Assembly: GCA_014529385.2 (NCBI GenBank)
Contig: CM043944.1
Coordinates: 175,052,740 to 175,116,739 of the forward strand
Reading direction: 5' to 3'
DNA length: 64,000 nt
Origin: Adiantum capillus-veneris
Lineage: Eukaryota; Streptophyta; Polypodiopsida; Polypodiales; Pteridaceae
The notes under the pieces are model-generated. The model did no database searches and was not told where the DNA came from. It worked only from the letters and a program-made list of their open reading frames with translations. Made by a program: the position numbers and the translations under genes. Shown here piece after piece: positions 54,642 through 64,000 of the stretch (position 1 is its first letter; every line of letters begins with the position of its first letter).

Positions 54642-56621
54642 CAGAAAGAACCTGAGCTAGAAAAGGAAGTGAGCCCTGCACCCGAAGGGACTACTCAGTC
54701 TGAGCCAACCCCCTCACCTTCCACACAACAAGAAACAGCCGAGGCATCCACAAGGCCTCAAGACGACAAAGAAAAAGACCAACCCTCTACCTCCACACAA
54801 GAAGAACCACCAGCTACGACGCAGCAAAAAGACACACATGAGGCTACAGGCACATCAACCCAGCTGGCAAGATAGGAGGATTGGTAGTCAAATGACGAGG
54901 TTATACTGCAAGTAAATGAATATGCAAGGCAAATGCAAGACATGACAGAGAGACTCCGTTCAACAGCACTTAGCCGCAGCACAAAGGCCAAAGAGCTTGA
55001 GATGGTGATTGACGCTCTCCAAGCAGAGTTAGAAGACAAAATGACTGTCATCACCGATCTTTAGAGGGAAGTGTAAGAGATGAAAGCCAAAGCTGAACAA
55101 CATCAACTAGCAAGAGATCGTTGACAGAAAGAAATGGAGGAGTTAGGTGAACTGCTCACCAAATTATCAGATGCTTGCAAAGCTAAAGACAAGCAACTGA
55201 CAGAAGTTATAAATGAACTTCTTACAACAACCATGTCAGCTCAAAAAATTCAAGTGCAATTGGATGTTGCAAATGCTTCCTTGCAATACTCTAAACAGAG
55301 AATAAATGATCAGGCAATCTTCTTACGACAAATAAGAGAAAATTCAGTCGTGGCCTCAATCAAAGGGACTGATGAAGTGTACAAGGCACTAGAAAAGAAT
55401 AACAAGGACTTCGAGTTAGAATTAAAGTTGGAGCAATCACAATGCAAGGACTTGGCTCTAATGAGGGTACAGAGAGAAGAAGAGCTCCTAAAAGAAATAG
55501 CAAAGCTCAAAAGATTTAACCAATTCCTGAGGGAAGGAAATCCAGATACGCAAGAAGAGGCAGGCCCTTCGGAGCCGCCGCAGATAGATATACCCTCGGT
55601 TTCATTTACTGAGTTTGAGACACAGTCCACGGCAGAGCCGAGTGGTGACCAGAATTTTCAGATTGACATCACAGATGCAGACACAGTGCCTATGGTCCAG
55701 CTATCAAAAGCTGAGGAGGATGCACTGAAAGAGAAGATCACCCAAGAGGTGGATGAGCAGTGGAAAGACACAATGGATTGGGAGTTGAGAGTTCTGCACT
55801 CTGTCAACGTCACTCAACTCACTCCCAATCAAATCAATGCGCAATGGCATCAGCAATCCCTGCCATACCCTCTCATAAAAGTGGAACTACTACAGGTAAA
55901 AGAGAGGCTGTACAAAGACATGCAAGAAGATGGCGTAGATAAAGACCACCCAAAGTGGAGGTTGAGTTGGTTGAACAAGAATCCAAAGTATTTGATTCTG
56001 TTCACAAGAGCACTTGCAGCCCTGCAAAGAGATCCCATATTTTGTCCGGTACCCAGAGTAAGGCCATGGCAAGAGCATGAAGCACTTACAAAGAAGCGGC
56101 CAACCTAGCTGAACTACTCAAGACTGACAGCTCCAGAGAAAGGACAAGCAATAGAGCAATACATGGTGAATACAGTAACGGGCGCCATGTCTTTCTTCAA
56201 AAGTCTACCAGATCTCTCATGCGCAATGTTATACAAGATATACCGAATGCTGCTCACTTGTATTGAAGTTTTTCATGAGCCAGAGCAAGCAAGCGCCCCG
56301 TGGATGTCATTCCTTGAGGAAAATAAAGTGTTATGCTATGATCTCAGTGGTCAGCCTTCCGAAGAAGTACTCTATGGCTTCTACGCCCGGTGTATGTTCT
56401 TGCCATCACATAATATGTTGGCATTCGAGGAAGCTTTCTACACGGGATTCTTTACCTGGCGAACGAAAATATTTGCACCAGTGATCAACAACCTCACATT
56501 CAGGTTTGTAGGCTACTTAGTGGTGGAGCTGAAGAACAGAGTAACCATGCAATTTCTACAAGTGTCAGACAAAGAAAGAAAAATCAGATACGAGAAGGCA
56601 CTGAATGCGCTTAAAGACTGA
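54630..56621 (+). pseudogene. Coiled-coil ORF of an LTR element (stops in N-terminal part)
   Basis: The ATG at 54630 opens a hydrophilic Gln/Glu/Thr/Pro-rich segment ('PSTSTQEEPPATTQQK'). In-frame stops occur near 54873, 54885 and 55062-55122. The frame at 55134-56108 then encodes a long coiled coil ('ELGELLTKLSDACKAKDKQL', 'KNNKDFELELKLEQ') and an acidic linker, followed by a more globular region ('WKDTMDWELRVLHSV', 'HPKWRLSWLNKNPKY'). A second block (56163-56621) has 'PWMSFLEENKVLCYDLSG', 'FTWRTKIFAP' and 'ALNALKD'. It is followed by a PPT and an LTR in the same orientation. No Gag zinc knuckle, RT or integrase is present. It is either an accessory ORF of a retroelement lineage or the body of a non-autonomous element. 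No function assigned. Confidence 0.5.
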
Positions 56622-56683
56622 CTCGCCAGCCGTCAACCCAAAGACTATTTCAGCCCATAAAGCTTTGTCAAGGGACCACAAGC

Positions 56684-56697
56684 GAGGAGGGGGGGAA
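56684..56697 (+). promoter_or_regulatory. Polypurine tract
   Basis: G-rich 'gaggagggggggaa'-type tract immediately before TGTTACTAG, the expected plus-strand primer site. Confidence 0.75.
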
Positions 56698-57058
56698 TGT
56701 TACTAGCAAGCTAACACGGACACCATTTTTCGGAGTTCTCTTTGTAAAACACTTATTATTTCGATAAATCAAGAATATTGTAACTCTTATTTTCTCATAT
56801 AAACTCTGTAATTAATGAGCCGAGGCTACAAGCTTCCAGATTGTATCAACCATTCATTATCCAGCTTTGGTAGAACTCCAGATTATTAGTTTTGACCACC
56901 CAAAAACCTTGGCTAAGGTATAAAAGCCAATTTTTGTAATAAGTTTTGGATAAGAAATACACAGCGTGAGCTAACGGCGCTCACTCCTCTCCTTCTCGTG
57001 CTTTCTACTCCCTTCCTGGTTGTCACATTGCAGTCGTGTTTGTTGCATTGCAACCACA
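56698..57058 (+). repeat. LTR (361 bp), plus orientation
   Basis: Starts TGTTACTAG after the PPT and ends GCAACCACA. A TATA box TATAAAAG lies at 56919-56926. CACGGACACC at offset 17 and TATAAAAGCCAA are shared with the minus-strand Gypsy 3' LTR (42772-43384), so the two LTRs are related. No PBS follows, so it is a 3' LTR. Confidence 0.7.
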
Positions 57059-58679
57059 GGTAAGAGCTCTATGCATTAACGTCGTAGTTCACATTAATTC
57101 GTAGCTTTTGGTGTCGCCGACTCGCGGCCTAATTTCATTATAACTAAGAATTTATACTTTCAAATCAAAAACTAAGCATAGGCGGGGTATTGGGGTATCA
57201 TTGCTAAGTATTTAGATGCATTCTGGGTCGAAAATGGCTAGGTCAAAAATCCATTGTTGTTAATAATCGCGATTTTGGAACTTGACCTAAAGTGGGGTTT
57301 GACACCATAAGCATGTGTGCTTAGGTCTTATAAACTTGTCCTAGTAGTTTTGTTACGTTTGGATGTCATTTGATGCTGTAACGGATGTGATTTGTTTGCC
57401 GATGAGCGATTGGCTTTTACTGATTTCAGTCACTTGAGTGTAGCTTGTGTTAGATGCGAGTTGTTAGTTGTTTTCCGAGAGATTGACACCCTCTTGTAGC
57501 CTATATGCACTAGTCGAGTCAGCTTCATCCCATGGATTGACAAATTAATTGTGGTTCTCGCTAATACTACAATAAGATAGGATGGTGAGGTTAGACATGC
57601 GTCCTACAAATACTTTGTGAGTTTGTGATAAAAGGTTTGGTGATGAGATTCTCCAAATCTTTTTGGATTTGATCAACTTTTTTCAAATCAAAAGCAAGAT
57701 TTTGTGTTTTGCGATTTTTTGCAAACAGCTCCTTTTTTGGTATTTTGATTAGATTTTTTCACTTTTTGTCTATAGCTCCTTTCGGAAAAATTGTTCCCTT
57801 AGTAATCAAGAGTGCACTGGTCAAATTTCACTATCAGATGTCTACCTGGTACATGGATCGTGATCTATGTTGGGAAGCATCCTGTCATGTTTTTTTGTTC
57901 TGCTGGTTCCCTTGCTTCTAGTTGATCCCAATTCTCTTCCCTTTTTGAATTTGGACAAGTAAAAGTTTTGTTTTTCCTTATTTTCCTCAATTTCCAAGGT
58001 TTTGCTCTGCTCAACCCAATTTCTTGATTTAAATGATCTTTTAGCACTCTATTTCTGACCAAACTCAAGGTTCTGGTGCCTGAGAGCCTATTCTAAGCAA
58101 GGGAAACATTTTTAGCCCATTTTCCGAGAAAGGTACATGGATCACGATCCATGTTGGACATGAAAATTGGAAATTTTCTGCATATCTGTTTTTAGCAAGC
58201 GTGTCTATCCCCTTTCTGAAGGTTTTTCTGGGTTTGGTTCAGTTTTGAAGCTTTAACCATCAATATTTCAACTTTTCAAAGTTATGGACTTCAACACCAA
58301 AATAAGGTTTTTGACAGTTTTTTCCTCGATCTTTTTGGCCCATAATGATGGTGTAAATTGTTACCTAACCTCTCCTATAAACTGAAATAAATCCACAAAC
58401 ATAAATGAATTTAACAATACAAAAACGACAACGAAGTGTGTGGTGGAACAGTCCTTTTTAAGCATGGGAAAATCAAAGAACAAAATGCTCTCTTGTACTT
58501 CACTCACAGCTTTCTTTGCTCATAAGGAGTACAACTGGTTAGTCTCGTACTCTAGTCTCTACTAAGCACTAATCCTACGTCTAGCTGCTTTACTGTCTAT
58601 GTGTAAGCGGAATGGGTGTCAAAAGCTTTGGAAGGGACTTTTTCGTACATAGAGTCACTCACCACCTAAGAATCGGTTT
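57059..58679. other. Retroelement-like noncoding DNA with a repeated palindrome
   Basis: No coding match. 'ggtacatggatcgtgatc' (57848) and 'ggtacatggatcacgatcc' (58132) are two copies of a short palindromic motif, with a weaker relative near 59022. If the PBS-like site at 58680-58696 is real, this region would be the leader of a minus-strand element. Confidence 0.35.
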
Positions 58680-58696
58680 CCCCAGCAGCGGCGCCA
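58680..58696 (-). promoter_or_regulatory. Reverse-oriented PBS-like site (Athila/Tat type)
   Basis: The plus strand reads ccccagcagcggcgcca; its complement TGGCGCCGCTGCTGGGG resembles the TGGCGCCGTTGCCGGGG primer site of Athila/Tat-type elements. It is followed on the plus strand by 'a' and TGTTAGTGG, which would be the end of a minus-strand 5' LTR. Confidence 0.5.
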
Positions 58697-60370
58697 ATGT
58701 TAGTGGGTCGCCGCGACGGACTTCTGCAGCATAGCTTTTTTGTACTAACATAATGTCAATATGCAAGGAAGCGACTCGGGATGGGGCACAGAGACTTAAT
58801 GAGAGTGTCAATCTCACCAAAGTGAACTTAGAGAGCTACTCATACTATGACAAAAGCAAATCAACCACTTCCTAGTCACAGAATTAGAATGCGTCCAATC
58901 TCACCGCTCTAGGTCATCACGCTTTTTTGGCATCCAAACGAATTCGGAATGCAACAAAACTTAAGGAGAAGTGTTACAACACCTAGGAGCACACTCCTAC
59001 CAAGTTCTGTAATCATTTGGAAAGGTACATAAATCAGGATCCATCACAAAAAATGTGCAAAAAATTGAAACAAAACTGTGCGGAAAGGTCCCTCTTAAGC
59101 ATAGAAACACTTATCCATAATCAAAACATATAAAAAAACAACCATTTTAACCTTCAAATCAATGCATTTAGTTCACAAGCAATGCGTCGTGAACCAAAGC
59201 AAAATTGAGAATGGTTATACTTAAATTGTAGAGCAAGAGACAAGGAACACAATGTGCTATTCGGAAACAAATTCTGGTTGCCAGTCCAGGAGAAAAGTGG
59301 ATTACAACTTGTAGCAGCAAGAAGCTTCTCATAGTGCACGTCCAAAACTCCCCTTAGCTAATGATATCCTTTAGTCTAAAACTAAGGGTTTTGACTTAAA
59401 GGCTAAGGAAACTTTCCCACAGCCATTCGGCCACTTACAAGGGTGTAGACTCAGAGAGGCTGAGAGGGTATGCCAAAATATATTACAATTATAAATCTTT
59501 ATTAGTTGAATTACATAGCTTCGTTCTAAAAAATAAGCAAGTATTATGGGGTTTGGTGTACATACGCTTGTTATATGTCAGATTGTTGTATCCACCGAAC
59601 AGCTTTGAAAGACTTTTGTGTAGCCCCAACAACATAAATTGTTGCTCCCCTATCCCTTACAACATCACATAATTGTGTAGACATACCGAGTCTATGACAT
59701 CCAACCAACATATAGAAACGTCCACATGGAGAGCTGTCCATCAGAGCTTTAATCTTCATATTATTAGAAGGGATCCATGGAGAGTTTATGTCACTACTCC
59801 AATTGGGGGCATCTCCCCAGCAATCCAGACATACACATTAATCCTCATTCGCAACCAACACCGAGAAAACAAGGCCAAAAATGAAGGTCAGAGCTGAAAG
59901 CAAGAACTTCACCCTCTTCACAGACTTCAAAAACCTTACTACATCCTGAGGCTACCCTGCGGAGGACGCTTGGGGTGGATCGGTAGGCGAGGTGAAGATG
60001 AGAGATAAGTACAGGAAGATGTAAGAAGTGGACGGAGAGAGAAATCATCCATATGCTGAAACATTCTTGTGGTTATGTGGGGTGCATTCCGGAAGCCACC
60101 CCCTGTGGTGAACCATATGTGTGGCGGGTCGAGGATGAGAGATGTTGAAATTGGATACGAGCACTCGAGGTTAGAATCCACCTCAACAATGCCATGACAT
60201 TTGAGAACAAGGATGAGACCTCCCTTGTATTAACATCAAACTAGTCTTGCTTGGTGGACCTTGTTATACAACATCTATAGAATATTACGAGACATATACA
60301 AATTGACATTTAGCATCTAGCACTAGCACTGAAGGGAACAAGAACATGAATAATTTGGCAAGGACAACAC
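58697..60370. other. Possible minus-strand LTR and flank, otherwise nothing recognised
   Basis: The TG at 58698 would be the inner end of a minus-strand 5' LTR; its outer end could not be set and no second copy was found. No coding match. Confidence 0.3.
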
Positions 60371-60540
60371 TCATGAAAGGGATTTACATTTGAAAAATGC
60401 TATAACGTTAGGAGGAGACAAAAATAAGTGCATCTTTAAATGCTCATGAAAGGGATTTTTGTCTCGTTAGGAGGAGACAAAAATAAGTGCATCTTTAAAT
60501 GCTATAATGTTTATAGGAGGAGACAAAGTTAAGTGCATCA
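60371..60540 (+). repeat. Short tandem repeat around 'aggaggagacaaa'
   Basis: 'gttaggaggagacaaaaata' occurs at 60407 and 60466 (period 59), with a third diverged copy near 60512 ('ataggaggagacaaagtta'). 'ctcatgaaagggatt' is also repeated (60371 and 60444). Confidence 0.85.
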
Positions 60541-62728
60541 ATTATAAGAGATTATAGGGATGGTTATAGTTGAGATTATATCCAAGAGAGGTTGTACTAC
60601 TATGTCTACTATTGATGAATGTTTTTTCTAGTATATGTGCTGCATGTAAATTCTTGCAAACAAAAAGTATTTCAAATTTGTCATCGAATGGTTGGTAGCA
60701 CAGAACGTTCCCATTTTTTAAGGTGGATTTCGAGAGTGTTTTGCCTTTCTTCTTTTGTAGCTACTCCTCGTACAATGAATGAGGATAGTGATACATGTAA
60801 CTTCACCTTCTATGTTTTGTGTTATGGCATCGACAATGCATGTTGCACCGTTTGCTGCACCGATTTTCAAGTTGATGTTTTCAGTGATCATGCAGCGCGC
60901 ACACCAATTGCGATCGAATCCAACTCATTGAACTTATGGCGCTTAGACTGTCGCTTCTGTTCTTTGACTATTATTTTGATCCTAGTCGGCATTGTAGGCA
61001 CTTGCATGATTGACTACTTGACTTTTGTTGCAATGTTGTTGCATCTTCTTGGAGCTACACATTAACCAAATCCCGCAGACACCATATTTTGTGTTGAATT
61101 GGTCCTAAGAGATGTTCCTATTTGTGTGTAGATCCTTCCAAAATGCTTGCATCAAATTTTTAGATAGGCTATTATAAGAGCTGGACGAGGAGTGCGAATG
61201 AAGCCAACTGCTCATCATACCATGACTTGCACTCGTGGCAATATTCCCTAACGCCTTTCCCTTGACATTGAGTTGTCTGCCACTAATCCCCTCACACTCT
61301 CTACTAAAAGTGCAAGCAGCTAGCACTAAAGCCATTGGCTGAATTACTTCATGATAACATCCATCATAATTTTCGATGTGATTGATCCTGCTAAGCTTTT
61401 CTACCCTTGTCCACTTTGACATTTACTCTTTCCATTTTTTCGCCTCTCTGCATCACCAACAGCATGATAGCATCAACAAAAGAGTGTGTTGAACGGGCTA
61501 GAGAAGGCAATGAGTTTTGGTGATTTGACTACAGATCAGGCCAATTGATCATCGATTGAAATCTAATATCTTCTATTTCAGTAGGACTAGTAGAACAGAC
61601 CTCTGTCGGCATGGTTTGATCGCACAAAATTTATGATCTTTGAGAGTGCTCATCACGTCGGCAAGCATCCAAAGTACTCTCTAGCTTGATGATCTCCAAA
61701 ATTACCAGGGTTTGAAAGGTCTCTGGGACTCCTTTTTGTTTCTGCCCAACTTGTTGCTACACATGCATACTGCACGAAAAAGAATTGGTGTGAATCTTGA
61801 GAATTAGGCATGGGACCTGCTCCATATCATTTCCATGAACATTGAAGGATGGCCGAGGACATAGGGTTGTTGAATCTACATGAGCTATACTTGGAGCGGC
61901 ATAATGCTAGCCATAACTAGTTGGGCCTTCAAAAACGACCTGATTAAGGTAGTTGAATCTAGACATACTGTTTAGCTAGCCACTGGGTCTTGTTGCACAC
62001 AAAGCTGCTATGATCGCTACGCAAAGAAGGCATAGAGGCTTCACTGTAAAAGAAGTTTGATTCGAATATGCCGATGGAGCAAATAGTGACATTGTCGATC
62101 TCCTACTGCTAGAATGAATAGGGAGGAGCTTGGCCTACAGACTCTATGCTACTGAAGAATTCTCTCGCCAATATGTCGACGAGGTATGCTTTTCTTCATG
62201 GCTCTTTGCTTTCATGTGAACATGTATAATTACATGCCAGTACAACAACTACTTCCAACACCATGGATATACGTTTCCACTTTTAGCACCATAGATCAGA
62301 AGATGAGTCGAAGGCAGTAGGGTCTGCGTTTGATGGTTCCATTAAAGCTCATGCACAAGCAAGTACTTTAAACTTTTGTCTCCATTTCTTTCTCTTATAT
62401 GAATTCATATGTGAGTAGAAGCTGCTCGATGTGCTGATAGCATGGTTAGGGGCGTTAATCAGCTGCTAATTAATCTCCTAATAAAGTTGCTTAAGTGCAG
62501 GGTAAATCGAGCTATTCTGGAGCACAGAAGAAAAGCATGGAAAGGGAAGGGTAATCTGTAGACCCATGTCCAGCAATGCTTGTCATCTTCCTGTAGTACT
62601 AGCTAGAAAGAAGTCGAAGCCTCATGTAGCACTTACTCCTTGAGTATGTGTGTGCCGAAATTGTAACGTGCTGCGATGATGGCTTTGGTTGAAAGGAGGA
62701 GCGGCAAAAGATTCTACTAGCTTCATAG

Positions 62729-62733
<5 letters not shown>
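60541..62733. other. Intergenic, no gene recognised
   Basis: Reading frames at 60619-61065 (plus) and 61105-61422 (minus) have no family resemblance I can identify and no splice or promoter context. Confidence 0.4.

Positions 62734-62819
<86 letters not shown>
62734..62819 (+). repeat. (CT)n microsatellite
   Basis: Pure dinucleotide run of about 86 bp. Confidence 0.97.
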
Positions 62820-62821
<2 letters not shown>

Positions 62822-62932
62822 AGTTGCTGGAGACAAACCTGCAGACAAAGCTCCGAGTTGCTTTTGGGAACCTGCAAAGTGCTTCTAGAGAAGATCAAAT
62901 TGCCACTGAGAGCAACGCAGAATGCTTTTTTT

Positions 62933-63000
62933 ATTTTATTCACTTGGTAGTTGGTAGCTTTTGACTGCTTATTTTATTCACTTGGTAGTTGGTAGCTTTT
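62933..63000 (+). repeat. 30-bp direct repeat, period 38
   Basis: 'attttattcacttggtagtt' followed by 'ggtagctttt' occurs at 62933-62962 and 62971-63000, with 8 bp between. Confidence 0.93.
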
Positions 63001-63030
63001 CATCGCATCGATGTTTTTTTTAAAATTTAA

Positions 63031-63063
63031 ATCTAACGCCACGTGGTGGCTTTTGCGTTAGAT
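63031..63063. repeat. 9-bp inverted repeat around a CACGTG core
   Basis: 'atctaacgc' (63031-63039) pairs with 'gcgttagat' (63055-63063); the 15-bp loop contains CACGTG (63040-63045). Confidence 0.75.
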
Positions 63064-63248
63064 ACCGCAAAAAGAGCCTTTCGCTCACCAAGTAAATAGA
63101 AAAGACTTCATGTGCATACTTTAATGCTAAAAAATAGGGAAACAAACCTCAAAAAAGAAAAGATTTCATGTGCATGTGCTTCATCATGTAAATGGTAAAT
63201 TTGATAATTTGCTTCATCTTATATGATATATGTATGTGTGCATGTATG

Positions 63249-63250
<2 letters not shown>

Positions 63251-63315
<65 letters not shown>
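63251..63315 (+). repeat. (TC)n microsatellite
   Basis: About 65 bp of TC followed by ATCT units; a TG/CG alternating run lies at about 63355-63379. Confidence 0.96.
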
Positions 63316-63324
<9 letters not shown>

Positions 63325-63379
63325 GTTTCCTACGACATTAAAATTCTCTCTCTATGTGTGTGTGTGTGTGCGCGCGCGC

Positions 63380-64000
63380 TTGGATTCCTCCAATGGTTGA
63401 GACCAAAAAGGTAATAATTGCTAAAGTTGAAAGAAATTAGTACCTAAAAAGTAGTACATAAAGAAAGAAAAAAAATAAAGTTGTAGTGCATAAATAATTT
63501 CTTTGGTCGAAAAAAGTTTAACACTAGGTTGTCCTGGGACACTTTTATGTCCTGTTAAGTGACCGTTTTCCTTGAATTATGTCATGAGTTTCAAAATGGA
63601 TTTTGAGGTGATATCTGTCTAGAAAGTTGTCTCATGAGCTGAAAAAAACTCGACATTTTTTTGGAATATCACTTCCATCTTTAACCTTGTCCTTGCACAA
63701 CATTTCACTACCTAAATTGTGTGAAAAAACGGGTCCTGTTTTTGGCTTTTTTCAACTTTTTGCAACTATACCACTCTAGAATTCATGTTTGTGAGGTCTA
63801 TAATGCTAGAGAACTATCTTTAGTAGTCCTCAACATGTCCTGATACTTCTAGGGTGAAATAAATGTTAAAGTTGTAAGTTATGACCAAATTACAAAAATT
63901 GTCAAATCCTATTTTTTAGCCAATTTTAGCTCTTTTATGATTTTTTTGGTGGCTTTCATCATATCCAAATGCAGTTTTGATTTTCTATGTCGCATATTGT
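63380..64000. other. Intergenic, LTR-like composition
   Basis: AT-rich with phrases common in plant LTRs ('gttgtaagttatgacc'), but no boundary, coding match or second copy is visible. Confidence 0.3.

Noticed and set aside
42772-58720. Pairing the 42772-43384 LTR with the LTR edge at 58698 as one complete element
   Set aside because: Their inner ends differ (ACTTCCACA versus CCACTAACA), so they are not the two LTRs of one insertion.
60619-61422. Frames of 148 (plus) and 105 (minus) codons
   Set aside because: No recognisable motif; the Cys/Leu-rich plus frame looks random and the minus frame lacks context.
1-64000. tRNA or rRNA genes
   Set aside because: No cloverleaf with a recognisable T-loop or rRNA core was spotted by eye; a tRNAscan-SE and Infernal run would be decisive.

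Overview
This window reads as nuclear DNA of a land plant with a large, repeat-rich genome. The evidence is a spliced plant SPARK-domain gene, plant-type Ty3/Gypsy and Ty1/Copia LTR retrotransposons, intron-containing DNA transposase genes, a LINE 3' fragment and very many (CT)n and (CA)n microsatellites. The transposase families resemble those I associate with ferns, lycophytes and mosses, so a seed-free plant is my best guess, but the sequence alone does not prove it. There is no operon-like or prokaryotic gene organisation.

Layout. 1-9.9 kb: a Copia RNase H relic (1.43-1.77 kb), one ordinary host gene (At1g61900-like SPARK protein, minus strand, 2.80-3.74 kb, two exons visible) and a zone of microsatellites, duplicated minisatellites and a 177-bp repeat present twice. 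10-13.1 kb: a 5'-truncated LINE ORF2 end with a PIP-box-like motif, its duplicated 3' tail, about 1.1 kb of nearly pure purine/pyrimidine DNA, and a foldback hairpin. 13.36-14.22 kb (minus): a divergent histone H3-like gene with a long acidic N-terminal extension and reading-frame breaks. 14.4-19.3 kb (minus): a decayed multi-exon DNA transposase gene interrupted by about 1.9 kb of AT-rich, LTR-like sequence. 19.8-23.97 kb (plus): a decayed retroelement or pararetrovirus-like stretch with three perfect 93-bp coding repeats.

23.97-30.9 kb (plus): a chromodomain Ty3/Gypsy element (5' LTR, tRNA-Met PBS, gag-pol-chromodomain) broken by stops and a 190-bp tandem duplication. 31.2-36.69 kb (plus): a Ty1/Copia element with a truncated 5' LTR, decayed gag-pol, PPT and 3' LTR. 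39.98-42.76 kb (minus): a second intron-containing transposase relic. 42.77-54.64 kb (minus): a nearly intact non-chromodomain (Athila/Tat-like) Gypsy element with a 3' LTR, gag with four zinc knuckles, pol, and, unusually, a second retropepsin-like ORF and a small acidic ORF downstream of integrase. Its gag end meets, head to head, a plus-strand coiled-coil ORF (54.63-56.62 kb) that runs into its own PPT and LTR. 57-64 kb: no convincing genes; a reverse-oriented PBS-like site, short tandem repeats and long CT microsatellites.

How it fits together: apart from the SPARK gene and possibly the H3-like gene, nearly all coding sequence is mobile-element sequence. The most notable candidates are the H3-like gene with an extended acidic tail and the Gypsy lineage carrying a post-integrase protease domain, a feature echoed by the decayed element at 22.4 kb. 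All family assignments come from reading motifs by eye; no database search was run.
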